The position numbers and the translations under genes were made by a program. Shown here piece by piece: positions 32,492 to 42,395 of a stretch of DNA of 55,817 bases. Location of the stretch: the NCBI GenBank assembly GCA_963618495.1, contig CAVESF010000012.1, forward strand, positions 1 to 55,817, given 5' to 3'. The notes under the pieces were generated by a model. It did not search any database. It was not told the DNA's origin and was given only the letters and a program-made list of their open reading frames with translations. Positions within the stretch are counted from its first letter, which is position 1, and every line of letters begins with the position of its first letter. Source of the stretch: Apopatosoma sp963618495. Its GTDB lineage: Bacteria; Bacillota; Clostridia; Oscillospirales; CAG-272.

Positions 32492-33175
32492 ATGAATAAA
32501 GAGCTTCGTGCATTAAAGCGTGAAAACAGAAAACTGCGAAAGCAAAACGAATATCTCGCCCATCGTGTCGATGTGCTTTCTGGCGCAAAGCAGGGTGGCG
32601 CTCAGGCGCAGATACGCAAGAAAATGCGTCTGCAGAATGCCTCTGGCTTCTGGGCATACAATCTGCTCAGGCTGAAGAGCACCGCCGCCTATGCGATATA
32701 CGACAGGGCGATGTTTGCCCTGCGCAAATATGTTTTTGCCTCAAATCTTATCCTCATAGCAAAATATATCATCGCGATAGTTCACGGAAGCGTCGCGCTC
32801 GTCGTGGCTGCCGGCGTTCTCGCCGTCACCCTGCCTGTGCTGGGTCTGATGACGCTCTCGGCTTTTCTCGTCGGTCTTATCCTGCAGCGCAGGTGGAATG
32901 CATTCTTCCGCGGATATCTCCTTGGCAGGAGAGTTTATCTCTTCTTTCACATGCGCCGCGGCAGGAGCGAAAAATATTATCTCGATATGGCAAATGCTCT
33001 CGGCGAAAATGCCGTGATACTCGTAGTGAGCGATTCCCTCTTCACGGTAAAGGACGTCTGCGTTTCGCATTCCCACTCGGGCGACAATATCTATTATATC
33101 TACTCGGGCTACTATTTCATTCTGAAAAAGCTACTGCGCTCTCCCGATATAGAGACGGTGGCGCAGATTTACTGA
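32492..33175 (+). CDS. Coiled-coil membrane protein of unknown function
   Basis: 227 residues. The N-terminal heptads KELRALKRENRKLRKQNEYL suggest a short coiled coil. A basic stretch follows, then two adjacent membrane spans (about 90-140, including LVVAAGVLAVTLPVLGLMTL) and a C-terminal soluble domain ending YYFILKKLLRSPDIETVAQIY. Family not recognised. The frame is open upstream into the previous gene, but ATG 32492 has GGAGAG just before it. It precedes addB by 33 bp. Confidence 0.7.
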   Translation: MNKELRALKRENRKLRKQNEYLAHRVDVLSGAKQGGAQAQIRKKMRLQNASGFWAYNLLRLKSTAAYAIYDRAMFALRKYVFASNLILIAKYIIAIVHGSVALVVAAGVLAVTLPVLGLMTLSAFLVGLILQRRWNAFFRGYLLGRRVYLFFHMRRGRSEKYYLDMANALGENAVILVVSDSLFTVKDVCVSHSHSGDNIYYIYSGYYFILKKLLRSPDIETVAQIY

Positions 33176-33208
33176 TAAAAAACGACTGACAAAAGGAGGA
33201 AAAGGCAT

Positions 33209-36200
33209 ATGGTCGGCTTCATATACGGCAGAAGCGGCTCTGGAAAAAGCGAGCTTCTCTTTGACATAGCCGAAAAGTCGGCGCAAAGCGGCAGACATGC
33301 CTATTTTCTCGTGCCGGACAGAGAGGCGGTCAATGCCGAGCGCATCACGGCAAAGCGGAATCTCGGCGCGGAACTCGATATCATCACATTCACGCGGCTC
33401 TGCGATTTCGTTTTCCGCAGATACGGCGGCATCTGCAAAACATACATAGAAAACGGCGCAAAAAGGATTCTCATGCGCCGCGCACTCACTTCACTTTCGC
33501 CTGCGCTTTCCGTTTACGGCGGCATATCGGATTCGGATACAAATGCCGTAAACGAGCTTGTGAAACTGCGCACGGATTTGACGCGCGGCAAGGTTACGCC
33601 GCAGGCGCTCATGGCGGCATCGGAAAAGCTCGCGGAAAACGCGCGCCTCTGCGGCAAGCTCTCCGATATCGCGCTCATCTCCGCCGAATATGACGCGCTC
33701 GTCGCCGAGAAATACGACGACCCCGATTCCGCGCTCTCGGAGGCTTCGGACAAGCTCCGCGCGGGCAGCTTTTTCGCCGGTTGCGATGTTTTCGTCGATT
33801 CCTTTGCTTTCTTTACAAAGGAGCAGTATGAGATAATCTCGGAGATTTTCCGTCAGGCGGAGAATGTTTATATCACGCTCGCCTATGACCCGACAGAGGA
33901 TGCCGCGCTCGCTCCTTTTTATAACATAAACGAAACAGGCAGGCGGCTCCGTGCCTCAGCCTATGAAAACGGATGCGATATCGCGCCCGATACCGTCCTG
34001 CGCGAAGCTCCGCGCTTTTCCGCACCAGAACTTTCCTATCTCGCGCTGAATCTCTGGCATGAATCGAATGTCAAGCCGAAATACGAACCGGAGTGCAGCT
34101 CTCTGCGCGTCATCTGCGCCGCAAACAAAACAGAAGAAGCGCGCGCCGTCGCCTGTGATATAGCAAGGCGCGTGCGGCTCGGCGCAAGATATCGCGATTT
34201 TGCGGTAATTTCCCGCAGGCGCGACAACTATGCGGGCATAATCGACGCGATGCTCCGAAGCTATGAGATACCTTATTTTCTCTCGTCGCGCTCGGATATC
34301 ATGCGGCTCTCGCCGATACGCTTCGTTTTCGCGGCGCTCGAAATATGCCGCCGCGGCTTCACTCTCGAAAATGTGACGGCTTATATCAAGACAGGACTTC
34401 TCGATATCCCCGATGAGTCTCTCGGTCTTTTCGAAACATATATCACCCGCTGGAATATACACGGCGCACGCTTCACCGATGGCGCGGCATGGACGATGAA
34501 TCCCGACGGCTACGGAGCCGTGGAAAATGAGGAAACGGAGCGCAGGCTCGCTGAGATAAACTCTGTGAAAGATGCCGTCATCGCTCCTTTGCATATGTTC
34601 TGCGCAGAAGCCGGAAAGAAGCAGAGTGTGCGCGAACATTGCCGCGTGCTTTTCGATTTCATATCGTATATGCGCATACCGGAGATGACGAAAAAACTCT
34701 GCCGCGCACTCGCCGATGCGGGAGAAGCGGGTATTGCCGCCGAACTTTCGCAGGCGCATGGGCTCATCTGCGATATGCTGGACAGTCTCGTCGCATGCGC
34801 GGGCGACACAGAGGTAAGCTGTGAGGGCTTTACCTTCATGCTCCGCATGATGGCGCAGGATAAGGATGTCGGCAATATACCTACCTCCGTTGACGAGGTG
34901 CTGATAACGGAAGCGGGTGCCTCCAACTCAGAAAATGTAAAATATGTCTATGTCATAGGCGCGGCAGAGGGCGTTTTCCCCGCCGCGGTGGCAGAAGAAA
35001 GCTTCTTCTCCGAGCATGAGAAGAAACTGCTATCCGATATCGGCATAGATATAAGCACGCAGCTGGAAAACAAGCTCGCGGACGAACTTTTCTTCTTCTA
35101 TTCAGCAGTATGCTCGGCTTCCGACGCGCTGACGGTGACTTATCCGAGATATATCGGCGGGGAAAAGACGGCAAAATGCGCCCCGCTCTGCCGCATGCTT
35201 GAAATGTTTCCGCGTCTTCGCGAGGAGCGCTTTGACGATATGCCGCAGGCGGAGCTTATCGAGCGTCCGCTCCCCGCTATGGAATATGCCGCTTCTCTTC
35301 CAGGCGCTCTCGGAGAGAAACTTCGCGCATATTTCCTCTCAAAGGAAAAATACGCCCCGAGACTGAAATGCGCGGGCGAGCCGCTCTCGGCAAGAGAGTG
35401 CCGTCTCACACCCGAATGCACAGAAGAGCTTTTCCCCGAGAGGGTGAATATCAGCTATTCGCGGCTGGAAAAATACATAAGGTGCAATTTCTCGTATTTC
35501 TGCGATTACGAGCTGAAAATAGCCGACTGCACAAGGATAAAATTCGGTGCACTCGATATAGGAAATTTCATGCACAAGCTGCTCGAGGAAACGGCAAGGT
35601 TCGTTCTCGACTCGGGCGAACACGACGTGGCGAAAACGGACGCATATATCCGCGCCCGTGCAGAGGAATACCTGCGCAAAACCGCAGGCGGAGAGGAATT
35701 TATCTCGGGCAGACTCCGCCATATTTCGGACAGGCTTTGCCGCAGTGCCTCCGCTTTCGTCTCCGATATGGTGCGCGAATTTGACCAGAGCGGATTTCGC
35801 GCAGTCGATTTTGAGGCAGGCATAGGGACGGGCGAGGGCAGCATCCCGCCGATGAAGCTCGAGGATGAAAACGGCAGAGTTTCTCTGCGCGGCGTTATCG
35901 ACCGCGTAGATACGCTTGAGGGCGACGACGGGAATCTTTATGTTCGCATAGCCGACTACAAAACAGGCGCAAAAACTTTCGATATGAACAAGATACGCGA
36001 GGGATTTGACCTGCAGATGCTGCTCTATCTCTTCTCCGTATGCGAAAACGGCGAGCAACGCTACGGCAAAAAGCCGCTGCCCGCAGGCATACTCTACATC
36101 GGCGTGAAGCCACCGCAGAAAGCGGGACACATCGGCGAAGAAACCGAAGCGGATTTCGCTCCTGTGAAAAGCGGCATTCTCATAAACGACGAAAAGATTC

Positions 36201-36466
36201 TGCGCGAGATGGAACGGAATCTCGAGGGGCATTTCATTCCGATAACGGAGAAAAATCTCGCCTCGGGCAAGGGTCTGCTCACACGCGGGGAATTTGACAG
36301 CCTGCGCGGCGATGTACGGGATACCGTACTCGCATTTGCCGCAAAGCTACGCTCCGGCGAAGCCTGCGCCGCGCCTGTCACGGCAGGCGACATCGACCCC
36401 TGTGAATACTGCAAAGACAAAGCGATATGCCGTGCCGCCGTAAAAAGCAAGGCACGAAGAAAATAA
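33209..36466 (+). CDS. addB: ATP-dependent helicase/nuclease subunit B
   Basis: 1085-residue partner of AddA. Walker A GRSGSGKSELL at residues 7-17; helicase-like core with ITEAGASNSENVKYVYVIGA; C-terminal nuclease with RIADYKTGAK. The iron-sulfur ligands are split: one Cys before the nuclease (YIRCNFSYFC) and CEYCKDKAIC at the very end. All expected residues are present. AAAGGAGG precedes ATG 33209. It is 6.6 kb from addA and on the other strand. Confidence 0.93.
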   Translation: MVGFIYGRSGSGKSELLFDIAEKSAQSGRHAYFLVPDREAVNAERITAKRNLGAELDIITFTRLCDFVFRRYGGICKTYIENGAKRILMRRALTSLSPALSVYGGISDSDTNAVNELVKLRTDLTRGKVTPQALMAASEKLAENARLCGKLSDIALISAEYDALVAEKYDDPDSALSEASDKLRAGSFFAGCDVFVDSFAFFTKEQYEIISEIFRQAENVYITLAYDPTEDAALAPFYNINETGRRLRASAYENGCDIAPDTVLREAPRFSAPELSYLALNLWHESNVKPKYEPECSSLRVICAANKTEEARAVACDIARRVRLGARYRDFAVISRRRDNYAGIIDAMLRSYEIPYFLSSRSDIMRLSPIRFVFAALEICRRGFTLENVTAYIKTGLLDIPDESLGLFETYITRWNIHGARFTDGAAWTMNPDGYGAVENEETERRLAEINSVKDAVIAPLHMFCAEAGKKQSVREHCRVLFDFISYMRIPEMTKKLCRALADAGEAGIAAELSQAHGLICDMLDSLVACAGDTEVSCEGFTFMLRMMAQDKDVGNIPTSVDEVLITEAGASNSENVKYVYVIGAAEGVFPAAVAEESFFSEHEKKLLSDIGIDISTQLENKLADELFFFYSAVCSASDALTVTYPRYIGGEKTAKCAPLCRMLEMFPRLREERFDDMPQAELIERPLPAMEYAASLPGALGEKLRAYFLSKEKYAPRLKCAGEPLSARECRLTPECTEELFPERVNISYSRLEKYIRCNFSYFCDYELKIADCTRIKFGALDIGNFMHKLLEETARFVLDSGEHDVAKTDAYIRARAEEYLRKTAGGEEFISGRLRHISDRLCRSASAFVSDMVREFDQSGFRAVDFEAGIGTGEGSIPPMKLEDENGRVSLRGVIDRVDTLEGDDGNLYVRIADYKTGAKTFDMNKIREGFDLQMLLYLFSVCENGEQRYGKKPLPAGILYIGVKPPQKAGHIGEETEADFAPVKSGILINDEKILREMERNLEGHFIPITEKNLASGKGLLTRGEFDSLRGDVRDTVLAFAAKLRSGEACAAPVTAGDIDPCEYCKDKAICRAAVKSKARRK

Positions 36467-36492
36467 GCGAAAAACCAAGGAGGAAAAGCCAC

Positions 36493-38340
36493 ATGGCGAT
36501 ATCGGAGAAAATACTGAAAAAGGTTGAAAAACCCGCCAGATATACAGGCGGCGAGTGGGGGCAGACGATAAAGGACAAGAAGGATATCGATATCCGCTTT
36601 GCTTTCTGCTTTCCCGATACATACGAGATAGGAATGTCCAATCTCGGCATACGCATACTCTATGATGTTCTCAATGCACGCGCGGACACATGGTGCGAGC
36701 GCGTCTACGCTCCGTGGATTGACATGGAAAAATATATGCGCGAATACGATATCCCGCTCTTCGCGCTCGAAAGCGGCGACCCGCTCCGCGAATTTGATTT
36801 TATAGGATTTACGCTCCAGTATGAGCTCTGCTATACCAATATGCTGAATATGCTCTCGCTTGCGGGCGTGCCGATTCGCTCCGCCGACCGAGATGAGAGC
36901 ATGCCAATCGTAGTTTGCGGCGGACCCTGCACATACAATGCCGAGCCGATGGCGGATTTCATCGACCTCTGCCTCATCGGCGAGGGCGAAGAAGAAATAG
37001 ACGAGCTGATGACCATATATGCAAAGCATAAGAAAAAGGGCTTTGTAAAGGAAGATTTCCTCCATGAATGCGCAAAGCAGGAAGGCTTCTATGTTCCGTC
37101 GTTCTACTCCGTCGAATACAACGACGACGGCACGGTAAAGAAATACACGCCGAAATACGACGATATCCCGACGGAGATAAAAAAGCGCATTATAAAAGAT
37201 ATGGATACCGTGCGCTTCCCGAAAAAGGCGGTAATGCCTTTCATCGACACGGTGCATGACCGCATCATGCTCGAAGTCTACCGCGGATGTATACGCGGAT
37301 GCCGCTTCTGCCAGGCGGGCATGATTTACCGCCCCGTGCGCGAAAAATCCGTGGAGACGCTCTGCCGCGATGGCAGGACGCTTGCCGACTGCACGGGCTA
37401 TGACGATATATCACTCATTTCGCTGAGCATAAGTGACTATTCGCATATAAACGAGCTGACCGACCGCCTGCTCGAATGGACAAACGAACGCAAAATTTCG
37501 CTCTCGCTTCCCTCCCTGCGTGCCGACAGCTTTACAAAAGAGCTGATGGATAAAGTTTCGAGCGTGCGCGCGGGCGGACTCACTTTCGCTCCCGAGGCGG
37601 GAACACAACGCCTGCGCGATGTCATAAACAAAAATCTCGCAAAGGAAGACCTGCTCCGCGCCTGCCGCGTCGCATTCTCGGGCGGAAAAAGTCAGGTCAA
37701 GCTCTATTTTATGCAGGGTCTGCCGACGGAAACAGACGCCGACCTCGACGGTATCTACGAGGTTGCAGAGAGCGTTATCGATACATATTATCAGACGCCG
37801 GACAGACCGCGCAAGGCGCCGCTCGTCACCATCTCCGCCGCATGCTTCATTCCGAAACCGTTCACGCCTTTTCAGTGGGAACCGCAATGCGATATGGCGG
37901 AGCTTGAGAGAAAGCAGCATTATCTCGACGGCGTGATAAAAGACAGAAAGGTGAAATATAACTATCACGACGCAAAGGTCAGCCGCATAGAAGCCGTCTT
38001 TGCCCGCGGAGACAGAAAACTCTGTGCCGCAATGGAGGAGGCTCACCGCCGCGGCATGGTATTTGACAGCTGGGAGGAGCATTTCGACTATGACAAGTGG
38101 CTCGAGGTTTTTGCGGCTGTGGACATAGATCCCGCTTTCTATGCAAACCGCGAGTTCGGCGAGGACGAAGTTCTCCCGTGGGATATAATAGATATAGGTG
38201 TGACAAAGGAATTTCTGCTTCGTGAGCGCCACCGCGCCCATGAGGGAAAAACCACGGAAAATTGCCGCAATGCCTGCAGCGGTTGCGGCGCAAACAGTCT
38301 CGGAGGTAAAACAGCATGGTGCCCGAAAGCAAAAAAATAA
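36493..38340 (+). CDS. B12-binding-type radical SAM protein (TIGR03960-like)
   Basis: 615 residues. An N-terminal cobalamin-binding-like domain (FCFPDTYEIGMSNLGIRIL) is followed by a radical SAM core with the CxxxCxxC cluster in YRGCIRGCRFCQAG, then LPSLRADSF, TFAPEAGTQRLRDVINK and a Cys-rich C-terminus (CRNACSGCGANSLGG). The biochemical role of the family is unproven; tRNA/rRNA modification is often suspected. ATG 36493 follows AAGGAGG. It overlaps the next gene by 25 nt, its usual partner. Confidence 0.87.
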   Translation: MAISEKILKKVEKPARYTGGEWGQTIKDKKDIDIRFAFCFPDTYEIGMSNLGIRILYDVLNARADTWCERVYAPWIDMEKYMREYDIPLFALESGDPLREFDFIGFTLQYELCYTNMLNMLSLAGVPIRSADRDESMPIVVCGGPCTYNAEPMADFIDLCLIGEGEEEIDELMTIYAKHKKKGFVKEDFLHECAKQEGFYVPSFYSVEYNDDGTVKKYTPKYDDIPTEIKKRIIKDMDTVRFPKKAVMPFIDTVHDRIMLEVYRGCIRGCRFCQAGMIYRPVREKSVETLCRDGRTLADCTGYDDISLISLSISDYSHINELTDRLLEWTNERKISLSLPSLRADSFTKELMDKVSSVRAGGLTFAPEAGTQRLRDVINKNLAKEDLLRACRVAFSGGKSQVKLYFMQGLPTETDADLDGIYEVAESVIDTYYQTPDRPRKAPLVTISAACFIPKPFTPFQWEPQCDMAELERKQHYLDGVIKDRKVKYNYHDAKVSRIEAVFARGDRKLCAAMEEAHRRGMVFDSWEEHFDYDKWLEVFAAVDIDPAFYANREFGEDEVLPWDIIDIGVTKEFLLRERHRAHEGKTTENCRNACSGCGANSLGGKTAWCPKAKK

Positions 38341-38990
38341 GAGTAATGTTTTCCAAAACGGGAGCGTTGAAATTCATCTCCCATCTCGATATGAACAGAA
38401 CTATGAAAGCGGCTTTTCTCCGTTCGAGATTGCCGATATGGTATACCATGGGCTTCAATCCCCATCCGAAAACGGTATTTTCCCTGCCGCTTTCCGTCGG
38501 CGTTTCCGACCTCTGCTGTTTCATGGATTTCAGAATAACGGAAGAAGTTTCGCATGAGGAAATCTGTCGCGCGCTGGGCGCCGCTTTTCCCGAGGGACTT
38601 CACGCGCTTGAAGCCTATGAACCGCAGACAAAGCTCTCGGATATAGGCTGGTCGGAATATGAGATAAGTATAGAGGCAGTCGGCGCAAATACTTCGTCGG
38701 AAGAAAAGATAAAAGCGGTTTTCGCCGCACCGATGGTGATAGAGAAAAATTCCAAGGCGGGCATCAAAACAGTCGATATAGCACCGCTCTGCGAGCTTGC
38801 GGAGTGCCGCGCCGAGGGCGACAGGATAAGCCTGCGGCTCCTGCTCTCCTCTAAGGAAAACGAATTTGTAAATCCCCGCTTCCCGATAGAATGCATATTG
38901 AAGGCACTGACTGAGATTCCCGCCGATGCCGATACGGATATCTGCCGCACAGCGGTATATCTCGCCGATAAAAAAACATATTTCAGATAA
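38316..38990 (+). CDS. Radical-SAM-associated protein (TIGR03936 / DUF2344-like)
   Basis: 224 residues with the family start RVMFSKTGALKFISHLDMNR and YTMGFNPHPKTVFSLPLSVG. These proteins occur next to, or fused with, the radical SAM protein encoded just upstream. The overlapping start (GGAGG at about 8 nt) indicates coupled synthesis and a likely complex. Confidence 0.88.
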   Translation: MVPESKKIRVMFSKTGALKFISHLDMNRTMKAAFLRSRLPIWYTMGFNPHPKTVFSLPLSVGVSDLCCFMDFRITEEVSHEEICRALGAAFPEGLHALEAYEPQTKLSDIGWSEYEISIEAVGANTSSEEKIKAVFAAPMVIEKNSKAGIKTVDIAPLCELAECRAEGDRISLRLLLSSKENEFVNPRFPIECILKALTEIPADADTDICRTAVYLADKKTYFR

Positions 38991-39016
38991 GCGCAAGGCG
39001 CAAGGAGGAAATGAAA

Positions 39017-39319
39017 ATGACAAAACAGCCAGATGAAAGAAAGGCTCTGCTCTTTTCCGCGGTGCTCTCGCTTGAAACGCCCGAGGAATGTGAAAATTTC
39101 TTCTGCGACCTCTGCACAAAAACAGAGCTTCGCGAGATGACCAAGCGTCTCTGGGCGGCAAAACTCATACTCGAGGGAAAGAAATACGCCGAGATAGTTG
39201 AGGAAACGGGTCTTAGCACCGCGACGATAACCCGCGTGAACAGCTTCCTGCGCGACGGAAGCGAAGGTTATAAAACGGTATTTTCCCGCATACTCGGAAA
39301 GACGGAGGAAAGCAAATGA
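39017..39319 (+). CDS. YerC/YecD-family TrpR-like DNA-binding protein
   Basis: 100 residues. The Trp-repressor fold is recognised by TELREMTKRLWAAKLILEG, KYAEIVEETGLSTATITRVNS and FLRDGSEGYKTVF. ATG 39011 is only 2 nt from AGGAGG; ATG 39017 at 8 nt is preferred. The target is unknown; it could regulate this operon. It overlaps the methyltransferase gene by 4 nt (ATGA). Confidence 0.88.
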   Translation: MTKQPDERKALLFSAVLSLETPEECENFFCDLCTKTELREMTKRLWAAKLILEGKKYAEIVEETGLSTATITRVNSFLRDGSEGYKTVFSRILGKTEESK

Positions 39320-40071
39320 GCGAAATATACAGCGCACTCGCTCCCCATTACGACAGGCTCATGCAGGATATAAACTACCACGCATGGTGCGATTTCTACG
39401 AAGCCTGCTTTGCAAAATACGGCGTGGAAGCCGCTGCCGCGATAGTCGACCTCGGATGCGGCACGGGAAGCATTTCCATAGAGCTGGCAAAGCGCGGATA
39501 CAGCGTGACGGGACTTGATACAAGCGAAGAAATGCTTGCCCTCGCATACAAAAAAGCCGAGGAAGCGAAAGTGAAGCTTCTCCTGCTCTCGCAGAATATG
39601 ACCTGCTTTGACAGCGGTACGCGCATGGACGCGGCACTCTGCTGCTTTGACGGGATAAATTATCTTGCCGACACGGGCGAAGTATATTCCTGCTTCTGCT
39701 CGGCATATGAAAACCTGCGTGACGGCGGACTTTTCATCTTCGATATCTCAACGCCCTACAAATACGAAAACATCCTCGCAAACAACAGCTTTGTTTACGA
39801 ATACGAGGATTTATTCACCGTATGGGAAAGCTTCTATAATAAGAAAAGCGGCGTATGCGATTTTGACCTGACTTTCTTTACAAAGCACAAAAACGGGTTT
39901 TGGGAGCGCACGGACGAATATCAGTGCCAGCGCAAATACAGCGAAAAAACAATAATTTCTCTCCTGAAAAAAGCCGGTTTTGAGCTTCTCGAAACCGCTT
40001 CAGATATAGATTTCTCGCCCGTCACGGCGACAAGCGAGAGAGAATTTTTCATCTGCAAAAAGAAGGTGTAA
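39316..40071 (+). CDS. Class I SAM-dependent methyltransferase
   Basis: 251 residues with Rossmann motif I VDLGCGTGSISIELAKRG (about 43-60), acidic motif II GLDTSEEML and DAALCCFDGINYL. Substrate unknown. The family is common in Clostridia just upstream of Hsp33, which follows here after 4 bp. Confidence 0.88.
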   Translation: MSEIYSALAPHYDRLMQDINYHAWCDFYEACFAKYGVEAAAAIVDLGCGTGSISIELAKRGYSVTGLDTSEEMLALAYKKAEEAKVKLLLLSQNMTCFDSGTRMDAALCCFDGINYLADTGEVYSCFCSAYENLRDGGLFIFDISTPYKYENILANNSFVYEYEDLFTVWESFYNKKSGVCDFDLTFFTKHKNGFWERTDEYQCQRKYSEKTIISLLKKAGFELLETASDIDFSPVTATSEREFFICKKKV

Positions 40072-40075
40072 GCTT

Positions 40076-40975
40076 ATGGAAGAATACAATGTTACACGCG
40101 CGATGACTCGCGACGGCTCGGCGAGAATCCTCGTGATAAACTCCCGTGATATCGTAAATCGCGCCATCAAATATCACCATACCGAGCCGACGGCAACGGC
40201 GGCTCTCGGCAGAATTCTCACTGCGGCTTCGCTGATGGGAACGATGCTCAAGGATAAGGAGGACAGCCTCACCCTGCGATTCAAAGGCGACGGACCGCTC
40301 GGCAGTGCCGTTGCGGTGTCGGATTACATGGGCAATGTCCGCGGCTACATCATGCATCCCGAAACAGACCTGCCGCTCAAGCCGAACGGCAAGCTCGATG
40401 TCGGCGGCGGCATAGGTCACGGCACGCTCTCTGTCGTGCGCGACGACGGCACCGGAGAGGCTCATGTAGGCTCCACGGCAATCGTCAGCGGCGAGATAGC
40501 GGAGGATATCTGCGCGTATTTTGCAAGGAGCGAACAGATACCGACGGTGTGCTCTCTCGGCGTGCTTGTGGACAAGGACAAGTCATGCAAGGCGGCAGGC
40601 GGAATACTGATACAGCTTCTTCCCTTTGCCGATGAAGAAACGGTGGACAAAATGGAAAAGAATGTTCCCCTGCTCTCCAATATTTCCGCGCTTTTCGATG
40701 CCGGCATGACAAACGAGGCGATAATCGACCGCGCTATGGCTGGCATAGAATATGATGTTTTCGACGATTTCACGGCGGAATACCGTTGCTCCTGCTCGCG
40801 CGGGCGCATACTCGGCGCCATCTCGAGCTTCTCGGAAAAGGAACTTGACGAAACCTTTGATAACCTCTCCGAAATAGAAGTCTGCTGTCACTTCTGCGAT
40901 AAAAAATATTACTTTACGCGAAAAGAAGTCGAAGAATATAAAAAGGCAAGGGAGGAAAAAAATGAGCAGCATTGA
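40076..40975 (+). CDS. hslO: Redox-regulated chaperone Hsp33
   Basis: 299-residue oxidative-stress holdase. N-terminal substrate-binding core (ATAALGRILTAASLMG, GDGPLGSAVAVSDYMGNVRGY) and a C-terminal zinc switch with CSCSRGR and CCHFC. The Cys pattern for thiol switching is complete, with one extra adjacent Cys. It precedes a run of redox enzymes in the same operon and overlaps the next gene by 14 nt. Confidence 0.94.
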   Translation: MEEYNVTRAMTRDGSARILVINSRDIVNRAIKYHHTEPTATAALGRILTAASLMGTMLKDKEDSLTLRFKGDGPLGSAVAVSDYMGNVRGYIMHPETDLPLKPNGKLDVGGGIGHGTLSVVRDDGTGEAHVGSTAIVSGEIAEDICAYFARSEQIPTVCSLGVLVDKDKSCKAAGGILIQLLPFADEETVDKMEKNVPLLSNISALFDAGMTNEAIIDRAMAGIEYDVFDDFTAEYRCSCSRGRILGAISSFSEKELDETFDNLSEIEVCCHFCDKKYYFTRKEVEEYKKAREEKNEQH

Positions 40976-41360
40976 CGAAAGAAAAAAGAAGGAGCTCTTT
41001 GAAAAGGTCTCTGAAAAACAGCTTAAATACGCAAAGAAAACCATGCTTCTTATTTTCATTCTGATAGGAGCGATATTTCTCATCATGGGGCTTGTGCTGA
41101 TAGCCTGCAATGTCCGCGATGGGGAAAACGGAATTCTCGTCAGTATCGTTTTTGCACCGATAGGAGCATTTTTCATGCTTCTGGGACTGACACTGCGCTT
41201 TGCGATGCCAAAAACCTACAACTATGAAAACTACAAAAAGCGCATGGAAAAATGCGGCTGTTATGTAAGCACATATGATATGTATATCACCGTCGCTCTT
41301 CAGGAGGAACGCATAGCCGAGCTTGAAAAGAAAGTGAAAGAGCTCGAAGAAAAGCTCTGA
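40962..41360 (+). CDS. Small two-span membrane protein with C-terminal coiled coil
   Basis: 132 residues. A charged N-terminal helix, two membrane spans (about 29-50 and 60-83), then a cytoplasmic tail ending in heptads (ERIAELEKKVKELEEKL). Family not recognised. It overlaps hslO by 14 nt. Confidence 0.7.
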   Translation: MSSIDERKKKELFEKVSEKQLKYAKKTMLLIFILIGAIFLIMGLVLIACNVRDGENGILVSIVFAPIGAFFMLLGLTLRFAMPKTYNYENYKKRMEKCGCYVSTYDMYITVALQEERIAELEKKVKELEEKL

Positions 41361-41377
41361 AAAACGGAGGAAAACAA

Positions 41378-42382
41378 ATGAAAAGCAAAGCCTGCATCAT
41401 GACATTCCGCCCATTCAATATTCCCGCAGTCTACAGCGACGATATGCTGGCGCGTCTCGCGGATGAATTTGATATGCTCCCGTATATCTGCTCAAAGGAC
41501 GACTTCCCCGCGCTCGAGGGCGAACTGCAAAAGGTGGAGTACATTTTCTCCACATGGGGAATGCCCGCGCTCTCCGAGGAGGAAATACGGCGATATCTGC
41601 CGAAGCTGAAGGCGGTTTTCTATGCCGCGGGTACCGTTCAGCAGTTTGCGCGCCCGTTTATCTCGTGCGGAGTCGATGTATTTTCCGCATGGGCGGCAAA
41701 CGCCGTGCCTGTAGCAGAGGTTGCCGCCTCGGAGATTCTGCTTGCAAATAAGGGCTTCTTCCGCCGCAAGGTAAAAAGCCGCGCGGACTGGCATAACGAC
41801 GACCGCGAACGGCTCTACCCGGGAAATTTCCGAACGCGCGTCGGCATACTGGGCGCGGGAATGATAGGCACGATGGTGATAAATCACCTGCGCCGCCATG
41901 AACTTGAAATATATGTTTTCGACCCGTTTCTTCCCGATGAAAAAGCGGAAGAGCTGGGCGTCACAAAGACGGGACTGCACGAGGTTTTCGCATCCTGCAA
42001 TGTCATCTCAAATCACCTTGCAAACAATGAGCAGACGAGAGGCATGATAGACCGCTCCTGCTTTGACCTGATGGGAAAAGCCGCTGTTTTCATAAATACC
42101 GGCAGGGGCGCGCAGGTAAATACCGCCGACCTTATAGCGGCGATGAAGAACCACCCGGAGCGGCTCGCGCTGCTCGATGTCACTGATCCGGATGAGCCGC
42201 CGGCAGAGGAAAGCAAGCTTTATCGCCTGCCGAATGTGCGTCTCACTCCGCATATAGCAGGCAGTATCGGAAACGAACCGCGCCGCATGGCGGAATATAT
42301 GTTTGCGGAATACAAGGCTTATTCCGAGGGCAAACCCACAAAATACAAGGTAACGGCAAAAATGCTTGAAACCATGGCATGA
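41378..42382 (+). CDS. D-isomer-specific 2-hydroxyacid dehydrogenase family protein
   Basis: 334 residues. NAD-binding GILGAGMIGTMV (about 150-161); catalytic Arg in INTGRGAQVN, acidic pair in DVTDPDEPP, and His in TPHIAGSIGNE. Would interconvert a 2-keto acid and a D-2-hydroxy acid, or oxidise a sugar-derived substrate. First of four enzymes spaced 12-15 bp apart; substrate unknown. Confidence 0.85.
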   Translation: MKSKACIMTFRPFNIPAVYSDDMLARLADEFDMLPYICSKDDFPALEGELQKVEYIFSTWGMPALSEEEIRRYLPKLKAVFYAAGTVQQFARPFISCGVDVFSAWAANAVPVAEVAASEILLANKGFFRRKVKSRADWHNDDRERLYPGNFRTRVGILGAGMIGTMVINHLRRHELEIYVFDPFLPDEKAEELGVTKTGLHEVFASCNVISNHLANNEQTRGMIDRSCFDLMGKAAVFINTGRGAQVNTADLIAAMKNHPERLALLDVTDPDEPPAEESKLYRLPNVRLTPHIAGSIGNEPRRMAEYMFAEYKAYSEGKPTKYKVTAKMLETMA

Positions 42383-42395
42383 GGAGGTTATAATC

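Noticed and set aside
36094..37257. Long open frame (387 codons) on the minus strand
   Set aside because: It lies antisense to addB and the radical SAM gene, has no SD, resembles no family, and is explained by the strong codon bias of the sense genes.
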